41,576 bases of DNA from CBCXVS01 sp965178525 (GTDB taxonomy: Bacteria; Tectomicrobia; Entotheonellia; Entotheonellales; Entotheonellaceae), in the NCBI GenBank assembly GCA_965178525.1, contig CBCXVS010000021.1:1-41576 (forward strand), in the 5' to 3' direction. The position numbers were made by a program, and so were the translations under genes. The notes below the pieces were generated by a model. The model was not told the DNA's origin. It saw only the letters and a list, made by a program, of their open reading frames with translations, and ran no database searches. Shown in pieces: positions 8,203 to 15,273 of this stretch; within the stretch, counting starts at the first letter, position 1, and each line of letters starts with the position of its first letter.

Positions 8203-10011
8203 CTACCGTTCTCCTTCGCTATGCCGTACCATTGACGCATCCAGCATGATCTCTTCCTGCGGCCGCAGCTGCAGCTCGTAAATATCCTGATAGATGCCGC
8301 CCTGAGCGATAAGCTCCCGGTGCGTGCCCTGTTCCGCCACCACACCCTCTTGCAAGACCAGAATCAGATCCGCGTCGCGCACCGTGCTCAAGCGATGCGC
8401 AATGACGAACGTGGTACGCCCTTGCATCACTGAGGTCATGGCCTGGTGGATGAGCCGCTCCGTCTCGACATCGACGCTCGACGTGGAGTCATCGAGAATC
8501 AGGATCGGCGGGTCAATCAAAATCGTTCTGGCAATGGACAAACGCTGTTTCTGTCCGCCGGACAAAGTGACGCCCCGCTCGCCTACCCAGGTATCATAGC
8601 CATTGGGAAAACTCATGATCTGGTCATGCAGCTGGGCGATCTTGGCCGCCCTGACCACATCGTCAAAGGACGCATCGACCGCCCCATAGGCGATGTTGTC
8701 GCTGATCGTGGCGCTGAACAGATAAACATCCTGCTGCACGATCCCCACATTGCGCCGCAACGATTCGAGCGTGACCTCCCGGATGTCCGTCCCGTCGATC
8801 ATGATCCGCCCCTCGGTGACATCGTAGAAGCGGGGCAAGAGACTCACGATCGTGCTCTTCCCACTCCCCGGCGCCCCTAGGATCGCGGTCATCTGGCCGG
8901 GCGCCGCATCCACATGCACCTGCCTCAGCGCTGGTATACGCCGGTCATAGGAGAAGGCGACCTGGTGAAAGCGGACATGACCCTTGGCCCGTCCCATGAC
9001 TTCTGCATGCGGGCTTTCCACAACCGGAGACTCGGCATCCAACACCTCAAAGAGGCGCTGCCCGGAGGAAATGGCCCGAGAGATGCTATTGATGACGCGC
9101 GCCGCCTGGCGGATCGGAAAGGTGAGTTGGTTCATGTACAGAACGAACTGGGTCAAGCCCCCTGCCGTCAGGTTCCCCTTGATGACTTCCCAGCCCCCAA
9201 ACCACAAAATGATGCCCAACGTACAGGTGAAATAGAAGCTCATCCAGGCACTGTTCGTCCCCTGCAGCCGCTCGGACTGAAAGTACGCCTCGCGCAGCTC
9301 CCGGGCTTTGCGGTCGTATTTCTGCTGCTCGTACGCCTCGGAGGCAAATGCCTTCACGACATGCATGCCCACTAGATTTTCCTGCAGCACGGTCACCGAT
9401 TCCCCCATGATTTCCTGCACCCGCAGCCACATGATGCGCAATTTCTGCAGGACCAGGGTGGACTGTAAGACCGAGAACGGGACAAAGAGAAGGCTGAGCA
9501 GAGCCAGTTTCCAGTTTAAAAAGACGAGTATTGTCGTGATGGCGACGAGCCGGATCAACACATCGAGGGAGCACACGAGGCCCATGTTGACGAAGCGCCG
9601 TATCGCCTCCACATCGGCGGTGGCCTTGGACATGAGGTTGCCGGTATGCTCGGTATCGTGGAAGGCAAAGCTCAGATGCTGCAGTTTGTCGTACAGGAGA
9701 TTGCGCAGGTCGTAGGACACTTTCTGTGAGAGGGAATCGGTCGTATACGTGCGCGCAAAGTCGGCAAAGCCGCGCAGGAGGCTGACCCCGAAGATGGCGA
9801 GCGCCATGAGGGCCAGTGTCCCGAACTCGACCTCTAAGGGGAGGATGCCTCCATCGGCCGGATCGAAGCGGACCAAGCGATCAATGGCGTTGCCAAAGAG
9901 ACGCGGTACGAGCAGAGCAAACCCGATGGCGGCGAAGAAGCTGAGATAGGCGAGGACCAGGCCCATGCGGTAGCGCCAGGCCATCTTGGTGATTCTGAGC
10001 AAAATCTGCAT
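8203..10011 (-). CDS. ABC exporter half-transporter with degenerate Walker B (first subunit)
   Basis: The 602-aa half-transporter has membrane helices at about residues 15-310 and an ATPase domain with Walker A GAPGSGKST (379-387), signature LSGGQ (483-487) and H539. Its Walker B reads PILILDDST, so D508 replaces the catalytic glutamate. That is the hallmark of the non-hydrolysing site in heterodimeric ABC exporters. It is the first gene of a two-gene operon, with the second ATG directly after its TAG. Upstream is a perfect 14-bp palindrome (10060-10073) that looks like a TetR-type operator. Confidence 0.93.
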   Translation of the reverse strand: MQILLRITKMAWRYRMGLVLAYLSFFAAIGFALLVPRLFGNAIDRLVRFDPADGGILPLEVEFGTLALMALAIFGVSLLRGFADFARTYTTDSLSQKVSYDLRNLLYDKLQHLSFAFHDTEHTGNLMSKATADVEAIRRFVNMGLVCSLDVLIRLVAITTILVFLNWKLALLSLLFVPFSVLQSTLVLQKLRIMWLRVQEIMGESVTVLQENLVGMHVVKAFASEAYEQQKYDRKARELREAYFQSERLQGTNSAWMSFYFTCTLGIILWFGGWEVIKGNLTAGGLTQFVLYMNQLTFPIRQAARVINSISRAISSGQRLFEVLDAESPVVESPHAEVMGRAKGHVRFHQVAFSYDRRIPALRQVHVDAAPGQMTAILGAPGSGKSTIVSLLPRFYDVTEGRIMIDGTDIREVTLESLRRNVGIVQQDVYLFSATISDNIAYGAVDASFDDVVRAAKIAQLHDQIMSFPNGYDTWVGERGVTLSGGQKQRLSIARTILIDPPILILDDSTSSVDVETERLIHQAMTSVMQGRTTFVIAHRLSTVRDADLILVLQEGVVAEQGTHRELIAQGGIYQDIYELQLRPQEEIMLDASMVRHSEGER

Positions 10012-10052
10012 GTGAATATCCTATTGCAGGGTTAACACCCACCTAAAGGTAG

Positions 10053-10080
10053 CATAAACCAAACGGCCGTTTGATTCAAG
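10053..10080 (+). repeat. 28-bp imperfect direct repeat, copy 1 (flanks Uma2)
   Basis: The segment starting CATAAACCAAACGGCC matches 10872-10899 at about 24 of 28 positions. The two copies bracket the Uma2 gene, about 820 bp apart. Confidence 0.5.
10060..10073. promoter_or_regulatory. Perfect 14-bp palindrome, candidate TetR-type operator
   Basis: CAAACGGCCGTTTG is fully self-complementary and lies 49 nt upstream of the ATG of the first ABC subunit. TetR-family repressors of drug exporters commonly bind palindromes of this length and style. No tetR gene is in the window, so a regulator would have to be encoded elsewhere. Confidence 0.45.
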
Positions 10081-10312
10081 GGCGTGCGAGTCTGAAGGAG
10101 CTGAGCGCGGTGGTTCACGCTGCCTTGCCGCTGACGTGGCGTGCTTCCCCCGGATCGATCCGGCCTGGGTGCCGGGACGTGACGGTGCGGCTTCTGCGTG
10201 AGAGGATGTGGACGCGCGAAAAAGATGCGTTTAAAATACCTGTGATCACCGATACCTTGGCGGCCGAAATCGCATGGCTTGCTCGAATCCATTGTTCACC
10301 AAGGGGCTCAAA

Positions 10313-10804
10313 ATGGATAAAATCGTGATTGTACCTGAGGCAGAGGAAGAAGAATCTGACGACATGGGCTCACACAATCATTCGATGGTGCAAGCGAATC
10401 TGGCTTATCTTTTCAAACGCATGGGTGGTTACACGGTATTTATTGAATTAAGCTTGGATGTGCGTCACCTCGATCGCGAGCGTTATGAGGTCAAAGAAGA
10501 GCTGGTATCCGATGTCGCCCTGTATCCGAAGCGGACGCTAAGTATTCCTCATGATATTTTACGCATGACTGAGATGCCTTTGTTGGTTGTTGAGATTCTG
10601 TCCCCGCGACAAGGTACGGGTAGCATTTTAGAGAAATTTGAAGCCTATTTTGCTCTCGGCATCCCATCGTGCTGGTTGGTTGATCCGTTGACGCAAACCG
10701 TGCATGTCTATCAATCCCCCACACAGCGCGCGACCTTTTCGAATGGCGACGTGATGGATCCCTCACATGATATCACCGTACCCATTTCTGAAATTTTTGG
10801 GTGA
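10313..10804 (+). CDS. Uma2 family PD-(D/E)XK nuclease-like protein
   Basis: The 163-aa protein has the Uma2 (DUF820) pattern: an HNHSMVQANL helix near residue 20, the acidic residue in ELVSDVALYPKR, then MPLLVVEILSPRQ with the conserved Glu, and YFALGIPSCWLVDP. These are the metal-binding positions of the restriction-endonuclease-like fold. Uma2 proteins are very abundant in cyanobacteria and other large genomes; their role is unsettled. The ATG at 10313 is chosen because AAGGGG is 6 nt upstream; the frame opens 13 codons earlier. It is flanked by imperfect 28-bp direct repeats. Confidence 0.85.
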   Translation: MDKIVIVPEAEEEESDDMGSHNHSMVQANLAYLFKRMGGYTVFIELSLDVRHLDRERYEVKEELVSDVALYPKRTLSIPHDILRMTEMPLLVVEILSPRQGTGSILEKFEAYFALGIPSCWLVDPLTQTVHVYQSPTQRATFSNGDVMDPSHDITVPISEIFG

Positions 10805-10871
10805 TGATCAAACCGGGGGATTGCCTTGCGACTTGCCTACGATCCTATGTCAATCCCCCCAACAAAGCTCA

Positions 10872-10899
10872 CATAAACAAAACGGCAGTGTGATGCAAA
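10872..10899 (+). repeat. 28-bp imperfect direct repeat, copy 2
   Basis: CATAAACAAAACGGCAGTGT and the following bases match 10053-10080 with four substitutions. Here the palindrome found in copy 1 is broken. Confidence 0.5.
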
Positions 10900-10944
10900 G
10901 CCACGTGGCCCTGATTGAACCTAGGTGTCGGAGACGTGAATGTT

Positions 10945-11026
10945 GGGAAATAAGGGCCACATTTACGTGTTGCCTATTACGGATTTTGTCTTCCATCGCA
11001 ACACGTAGATGTGACCCTTATTCTCC
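10945..11026. repeat. Long inverted repeat: 29-bp arms, 24-nt loop
   Basis: The left arm 10945-10973 (core AATAAGGGCCACATTTACGT) and right arm 10998-11026 are reverse complements except at four positions. The right arm overlaps the stop codon (11018-11020) of the NACHT-like fragment read on the minus strand. It may be that gene's terminator, since on the minus strand the stem is followed by a T-rich stretch. It is longer than ordinary terminators and could also be a miniature palindromic element. Confidence 0.8.
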
Positions 11027-11738
11027 TATTTCATCCATAGCGGCGAAATGCTCCAGTAATAGCCGATGGATAAAAATATAGCCGCCGCCCACCTTTCGCA
11101 GGAAGATACGCTCGGCGGCGTAATCCAGGAAGTGGGCGTAGTTGAGGGGCATGTAGCCTTTGAGGTAGAGCATACAACGGAGAATATAGTGTTGAATGAC
11201 ATCAAAACCGCCGAACCATAAGCTTGCGACGACTCCCACGGTTAGTCCGATACTCATGCCATACCGCCATCCGTAAACTTCACGAATTTGCATCCCCAAG
11301 ATCTCTGCAATCCCCCCGCCAATTGTACTAAAAATCAGTCCCTCAATCACTCCGACGAAGGCCATATTTCGGATTGACAACTTAATACCCTGATTGGGCA
11401 CGGCCTTCCGCTTGACAACACGGCTGTTGAGACCGCCAATAAACATACCAATGAGTCCCCCACTGAGCCCTGCAACGAGTGCCCGAATCCGCCACTCCCA
11501 CAACTGCTCGCTCTCCTTCACAATCGGCCCCAACATCAGCAGCACAATCAGCACCCCTATGGTTGCTACGACGCTCCCCCAAATGCCGGCCTTTCGAGCG
11601 CTTGCCCAGGACCAACGCAAGGACTCCACGGTGTGGATATCATATATAATGCTTTGCTTGCCACGTCTGATTCCCATAATCAGTCCGATGATCAGTCCGA
11701 CGATCAACCCATTCCTCATTCCTAAAAAATCCGTTGTG
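11018..11738 (-). pseudogene. C-terminal membrane remnant of a NACHT (STAND) NTPase protein
   Basis: The frame encodes a multi-spanning membrane region (MRNGLIVGLIIGLIMG, then GIWGSVVATIGVLIVLLMLG, then GVIEGLIFSTIGGG) ending in LKGYMPLNYAHFLDYAAERI and VGGGYIFIHRLLLEHFA. This ending is characteristic of the C-terminus of membrane-anchored NACHT proteins found in cyanobacteria and related large genomes. The NACHT ATPase itself is absent: upstream sequence is replaced by the left end of the IS200/IS605 element at about 11735. The frame stays open to 11809 only by reading into the element. I see no sign of the missing 5' half beyond the element. Confidence 0.7.
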
Positions 11739-11742
11739 GAAA

Positions 11743-11762
11743 CCCCGCGCTTGAGCTCGGGG
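11743..11762 (+). repeat. IS605 left-end hairpin
   Basis: CCCCGCGCTTGAGCTCGGGG folds with one internal mismatch around a TG loop. Its form parallels the right-end hairpin at 13256-13275. Confidence 0.6.
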
Positions 11763-11772
11763 AGGAAACAAC

Positions 11773-11795
11773 GGTCTGGCTTGAAAAGCCAGACC
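11773..11795 (+). repeat. Second left-end hairpin, perfect 9-bp stem
   Basis: GGTCTGGCT, loop TGAAA, then AGCCAGACC. It lies 21 nt before the tnpA start codon, within the presumed left end. Confidence 0.65.
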
Positions 11796-11815
11796 CTCTG
11801 TGCTGTCATATTTGC

Positions 11816-12226
11816 ATGGTAAAACTAAAACATACAACAAACCCCGTATACCAAACGGCCTACCCTCTCGTATGGCGTCCCAGGTATCGACGCGCCGTTC
11901 TCCACGAACCGGTCAAGTCCACGCTGGAAGACTTGTTCGCAGAGATTTGCCGACAAAAAGGCATGGACTTGATCGCCGCTCACGTCGAAAAGGACCCTAT
12001 TCACCTCTTCGCGTCATGGCCACCCGCCCTGTCGATCGCCGATGCGGTCAAGCTACTCAAAGGTATATCGGCTCGAAAACTGCGGATGATGTTCCCCGAC
12101 TTGAAAAAGACCGTGCGCTCGAACCGACTTTGTGCCCCTGGCTATGACGCTGGCGCTGCCGGGCAGGTGTCGGCCCAGACCATCGAGCACGATATTGCCA
12201 ATCAAGAGAAGCACCATGCCAAGTAG
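11816..12226 (+). CDS. tnpA: IS200/IS605 transposase TnpA, catalytic residues lost
   Basis: The 136-aa frame aligns by eye with Y1 transposases: YPLVWRPRYRRAVL near the start, the strand before the HUH motif, and LLKGISARKLRMMFPDLKK. In active enzymes the HUH motif reads roughly DHVHLF; here it is DPIHLF (60-65), so the first metal-binding His is Pro61. The nucleophilic Tyr usually seen in a helix like RYIENQ is replaced in HDIANQ by Asp126. With both the metal site and the nucleophile gone, this TnpA should be unable to cut or join DNA. The frame is otherwise intact, so loss is recent or the protein was kept for another reason. Confidence 0.8.
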   Translation: MVKLKHTTNPVYQTAYPLVWRPRYRRAVLHEPVKSTLEDLFAEICRQKGMDLIAAHVEKDPIHLFASWPPALSIADAVKLLKGISARKLRMMFPDLKKTVRSNRLCAPGYDAGAAGQVSAQTIEHDIANQEKHHAK

Positions 12227-13268
12227 CATGTTGACCGACAAGTACCGCCTCAAGGACCGCGCGCCGCGCTCTCAGCTCACCCGTATGAGCTGGGCGGTCC
12301 ATACGGTGTGGAATTTCTGCAACGAGGTCAGCCTGTTGGCCTGGCGCCGTGACAAGAAATGGCTCACCGCCTTTGATCTGATCAACCGGACCCAAGGCGC
12401 TTCCAAAGAACTCGGGATCGGCTCCGATACGATGAGTCAGGTGTGCGCCGAATACGCCACGAGGCGCACGCAATTCCGCCGACCTCGTCTGAATTGGCGC
12501 GCTCGCAAGCGCGCGCTCGGCTGGATTCCGTTCAAGGGCCGCCAGATTGATCTGGCGGGCGACACGATACGCGACGGCAAACGTCACTATCGGCTTGGGC
12601 TCCGTCGCCCGGTGGGCGGCCAAGTCAAAGCCGGTTCGTTCACGCAAGACGCTCGGGGCCGTTGGTACGTCTGCCTTCAGTGCGACACGCCATGGCCTGA
12701 GTCCACCCCAGCGAGCGCCGAGATCGGCATGGACCTGGGCCTCCAAGACCTCGCCGCGTGTACAGACGGCGCCCGGCTGAACCGAGACAATCTGACCCGG
12801 AAGTGGGCCGATGACTTGGCCAAGGCGCAACGGGCGGGTAAAAAACGGCGTGTGAGCGCCATTCATGCCAAGATTCGCAACGCGCGCAAGGACGGGACGC
12901 ACAAAAAAACCTCCGAACTCGCCGGGCGCGCCAAACGCTTTATGATTGGCCACGTCAGCCGTTCCAGGTTGGCCCAGACCCGCATGGCCCAATCCGTACT
13001 TGATGCCTCGTGGTTCGACTTCAAAACGTGTTTGACCTATCAAGCCAATCGGCTTGGCGCGGTTGTCCAGGAAGTCAACGAGTCGTTCTCCAGCGTCACT
13101 GGCTCGGCCTGTCTCAAGCGGACGGGGCCCAGTGGACGGAGTGCGCTGGGGGTAAAAGAGTGGTGCTGCACCCACGGTGGCGTTGTCCACGATCGGGATA
13201 TCAATGCGGCGCCTAACCTTCTCCGTCTGGGACGTCAGACGCCGATCAAGGGAATCCCCTCACTTTAG
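12216..13268 (+). CDS. tnpB: TnpB RNA-guided nuclease (IS605 OrfB), rearranged/degraded active region
   Basis: The 350-aa protein overlaps tnpA by 11 nt. RuvC-I is AEIGMDLGLQDLA with D173, and the C-terminal HDRDINAA motif (325-332) supplies the last acidic site. The usual RuvC-II Glu (as in VEDL) is replaced: the aligned segment reads FMIGHV with Gly245. A nearby QEVNES (285-290) may provide a substitute Glu, as in TnpB groups with a rearranged site. The zinc finger keeps C299 and C318, but two expected Cys are G296 and G321. TnpB proteins cut DNA guided by an omega-RNA from the right end and maintain the element. Activity here is uncertain. Confidence 0.85.
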   Translation: MPSSMLTDKYRLKDRAPRSQLTRMSWAVHTVWNFCNEVSLLAWRRDKKWLTAFDLINRTQGASKELGIGSDTMSQVCAEYATRRTQFRRPRLNWRARKRALGWIPFKGRQIDLAGDTIRDGKRHYRLGLRRPVGGQVKAGSFTQDARGRWYVCLQCDTPWPESTPASAEIGMDLGLQDLAACTDGARLNRDNLTRKWADDLAKAQRAGKKRRVSAIHAKIRNARKDGTHKKTSELAGRAKRFMIGHVSRSRLAQTRMAQSVLDASWFDFKTCLTYQANRLGAVVQEVNESFSSVTGSACLKRTGPSGRSALGVKEWCCTHGGVVHDRDINAAPNLLRLGRQTPIKGIPSL

Positions 13269-13305
13269 TGGGGGGAGGACGTCAACCTCTTGTGGCGCCA
13301 ACCCG
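13150..13305 (+). ncRNA. Predicted TnpB omega-RNA scaffold and guide (right end)
   Basis: In IS605 elements the omega-RNA overlaps the 3' end of tnpB, runs through the right-end hairpin and continues into flanking DNA as the guide. Here the hairpin CCCCTCAC-TTTA-GTGGGGGG (13256-13275) is followed by GGAGGACG and TCAA. The guide would then start at 13286 with CCTCTTGTGGCGCCAA. The 5' limit is arbitrary. Confidence 0.45.
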
Positions 13306-13398
13306 AACAAAGGCGCAAGCAAGCGCTCCGCAGAAGATGGTTCACGTGCCGCATCCGACCGCACCATCCCGCGCCGGGGAAAACCAAAAGGCCGGGCT

Positions 13399-15069
13399 CT
13401 ACATCGACCCGTCGATGACCATATCGAGCAGGGCCGGCTTGCCGGAGGCAACGGCGCGGTCTACGGCCGGCTTGATCTCGCTCGGATCGACGATGCGCTC
13501 CCCGTGCACGCCCATACTCTTGGCAATCGCAGCGACATCGAAAGGGGTCGGGAAATCGGCGTACAACAGGTGGCGGCCGGCGGGTTCCGCTTCATGGAGA
13601 ATCTCCCGCTGATAGACCTCGAAGTTGACCTTCAAAACCCGGTACATGCCGTTGTTACAGATGACGAAGATGCACGGGATGTTGTCATTGGCGGCCGTCC
13701 ACAGGCCCTGGATGGTCATCATAGCGCTGCCGTCGCCAATGATCCCAAAGACCGGCCGGTCCGGGTGGGCGCACTGGGCGCCCATGGTCGCCCCGATGCC
13801 GCCGCCGATCGACTGCCCCCTGACGCCTATAATATCGCCTCGCCGGGTCCCCTGGAAGTAGTGGCGAAGCGCGCCCCGGTTACTGATGGCATCATCCACT
13901 ACAATGGCGTTTTCGGGTATCGCATCGGCGAGTTCGGACATCATTCGTGCGGGCGTCATCGGCACGTTATGCCACTTCGCGGCCATGGCATCTTCATAGG
14001 CCTTGCGCTTCGCTGCAGCTGCCTGCACGACGCGTTCCTTACGGCTCCGGATATCGGTCTCGTCAGACGGTGCGAGCCGCGGCTTGACGGCCTTGATCAG
14101 TTCAACCAGCGCCAGGCCGCAGTGGGCGACAATGCCGACGTCAGTCGGTTCCGATTTGCCGACTCGACCGGGAATCGGATCGATGTGGATGAGCTTGACG
14201 GCGGGCTCCAGGATGACGTCGTCCCAGTAGAACAGCTCGTCGAAGGTATCCATGCCAACGGCGAGCACTAGGTCAAACGCCTTGAGAGCCTCTCGATCCG
14301 CTGCGACTCGCAGGGAATGCACGCCGACATACTGCGGGTGGGTGGTGGGGAAAGAGACTTCCGCGTCCCTGGATTGGTAGACGGGCAGAGCGAGCAATTC
14401 TGCCAGCTCGACCGCTTGGCCGATGGCGCTGTCGTCCGAAACTCGGTCCCCCACGATCATGACCGGCCTTGTCGATGCGGTCAGCAGCGCCGCCGCTTCG
14501 TGTATGCCGTTCAGGTCTGGTCCGGTGGCGTCGTGGATCTTGCTGGAGGCAACGATGTTCATCTCGGCCACGCCTTCCAGCGCATTCGAGGTAAAGCCGA
14601 CATAGACCGGCCCCTTGGGGTGGCTGTTGGCTTCGTTGAACGCCCGCCGCATGACACTGGGAATCTGATCGGGGAGACTCAACTCCACCGCCCATTTCGT
14701 CACTGGGCGAACCAATTCCGCCAGGTCCGTTTTCGTCTCGGTGATTTTGCGGGCATCGTAATTGGCCGAGGTAACCACCATCGGTGTACCCGTGTTGTAG
14801 GCGTCCAGCATCAGGGCGATGCCGTTCGCCAGACCGCTGTCGACATGCAGGCTGACAAACGAGGCCGTCTGTGTGGCTCGGGCAAATGCCTCGCCCATGC
14901 CCATCGCAACGCTCTCCTGCAGGGTCAGGATGTACGTAAACTGCGGGTAGTCGCGTAGCATATCGATGATCGGGCCCTCGCTCGTTCCTGGGTTCCCGAA
15001 GATATATGCCACACCCTCCGCCTTCAGCATCTCCAACAGCGCTTGTTTGCCGGTCATCATCTCAGGCAT
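13399..15069 (-). CDS. Thiamine diphosphate-dependent enzyme, benzoylformate decarboxylase/acetolactate synthase type
   Basis: The 556-aa protein has the three-domain layout of ThDP lyases. The N-terminal pyrimidine-binding domain contains FGNPGTSEGPI and the catalytic Glu in TLQESVAMGMGEA (E52). The C-terminal domain has the ThDP motif GDGS (445-448) ending in CNN at about 471-473. The GNPGTSE start and overall look are closest to benzoylformate decarboxylase and related 2-oxo acid decarboxylases rather than AHAS. The start at 15069 is preferred because AGGTG lies 4 nt upstream; the frame is open 10 codons further. No small regulatory subunit is nearby, so a catabolic or secondary role is more likely than branched-chain synthesis. 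Confidence 0.88.
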   Translation of the reverse strand: MPEMMTGKQALLEMLKAEGVAYIFGNPGTSEGPIIDMLRDYPQFTYILTLQESVAMGMGEAFARATQTASFVSLHVDSGLANGIALMLDAYNTGTPMVVTSANYDARKITETKTDLAELVRPVTKWAVELSLPDQIPSVMRRAFNEANSHPKGPVYVGFTSNALEGVAEMNIVASSKIHDATGPDLNGIHEAAALLTASTRPVMIVGDRVSDDSAIGQAVELAELLALPVYQSRDAEVSFPTTHPQYVGVHSLRVAADREALKAFDLVLAVGMDTFDELFYWDDVILEPAVKLIHIDPIPGRVGKSEPTDVGIVAHCGLALVELIKAVKPRLAPSDETDIRSRKERVVQAAAAKRKAYEDAMAAKWHNVPMTPARMMSELADAIPENAIVVDDAISNRGALRHYFQGTRRGDIIGVRGQSIGGGIGATMGAQCAHPDRPVFGIIGDGSAMMTIQGLWTAANDNIPCIFVICNNGMYRVLKVNFEVYQREILHEAEPAGRHLLYADFPTPFDVAAIAKSMGVHGERIVDPSEIKPAVDRAVASGKPALLDMVIDGSM

Positions 15070-15160
15070 CTGGCACCTCACGATCTTGATGAGAGTCATC
15101 TGCTGACAACAAAATCCGAATCACCAGTGAGGCTCCGGAAATCGCGAAAGGAGCATCGAC

Positions 15161-15265
15161 ATGGCGCGTGACTCAGGTTTGACCTACCAAGATACCGATT
15201 ACGCCAGGCAGAGACAAGAAGTCCTCCACGAGAGCGCCAGATCATGCGATTATGTTCTGTTGTAG
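15161..15265 (+). CDS. Possible 34-aa small protein
   Basis: ATG at 15161 is preceded by AAAGGAG (15147-15153) with 7-nt spacing, an ideal ribosome site in the gap between two minus-strand genes. The product begins MARDSGLTYQDTDYARQ and is polar. No family recognised; it could be the truncated start of a lost gene. Confidence 0.3.
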   Translation: MARDSGLTYQDTDYARQRQEVLHESARSCDYVLL

Positions 15266-15273
15266 CAGTAGAA

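Larger units (their letters stand above)
10012..10312. other. Divergent intergenic region between ABC operon and Uma2 gene
   Basis: About 300 nt with no gene. It holds the palindrome at 10060-10073, one copy of a 28-bp imperfect direct repeat (10053-10080; the other copy is at 10872-10899), and an AT-rich stretch near 10220-10240 that may contain the Uma2 promoter. An AAGGGG ribosome site lies at 10301-10306. Confidence 0.45.
11735..13285 (+). mobile_element. IS200/IS605-family insertion sequence (tnpA + tnpB)
   Basis: The element holds tnpA (11816-12226) and overlapping tnpB (12216-13268) in the same orientation. At the left, imperfect hairpin 11743-11762 and a perfect 9-bp-stem hairpin (11773-11795) precede tnpA. 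At the right, hairpin 13256-13275 is followed by TCAA at 13282-13285, which matches the RE cleavage tetranucleotide known from IS608. The left boundary is estimated from where NACHT homology stops. The element has no target duplication, as expected for this family, and it truncates the NACHT gene. TnpA has lost its catalytic residues, so it is not self-mobile. Confidence 0.8.

Noticed and set aside
12057..13190. 377-codon open frame opposite tnpB
   Set aside because: It is fully antisense to a clear TnpB and rich in Arg/Pro/Gly from GC-biased codons, with no family resemblance.
13177..14271. 364-codon plus-strand frame opposite the ThDP enzyme
   Set aside because: Antisense shadow; the minus-strand ThDP motifs are unmistakable.
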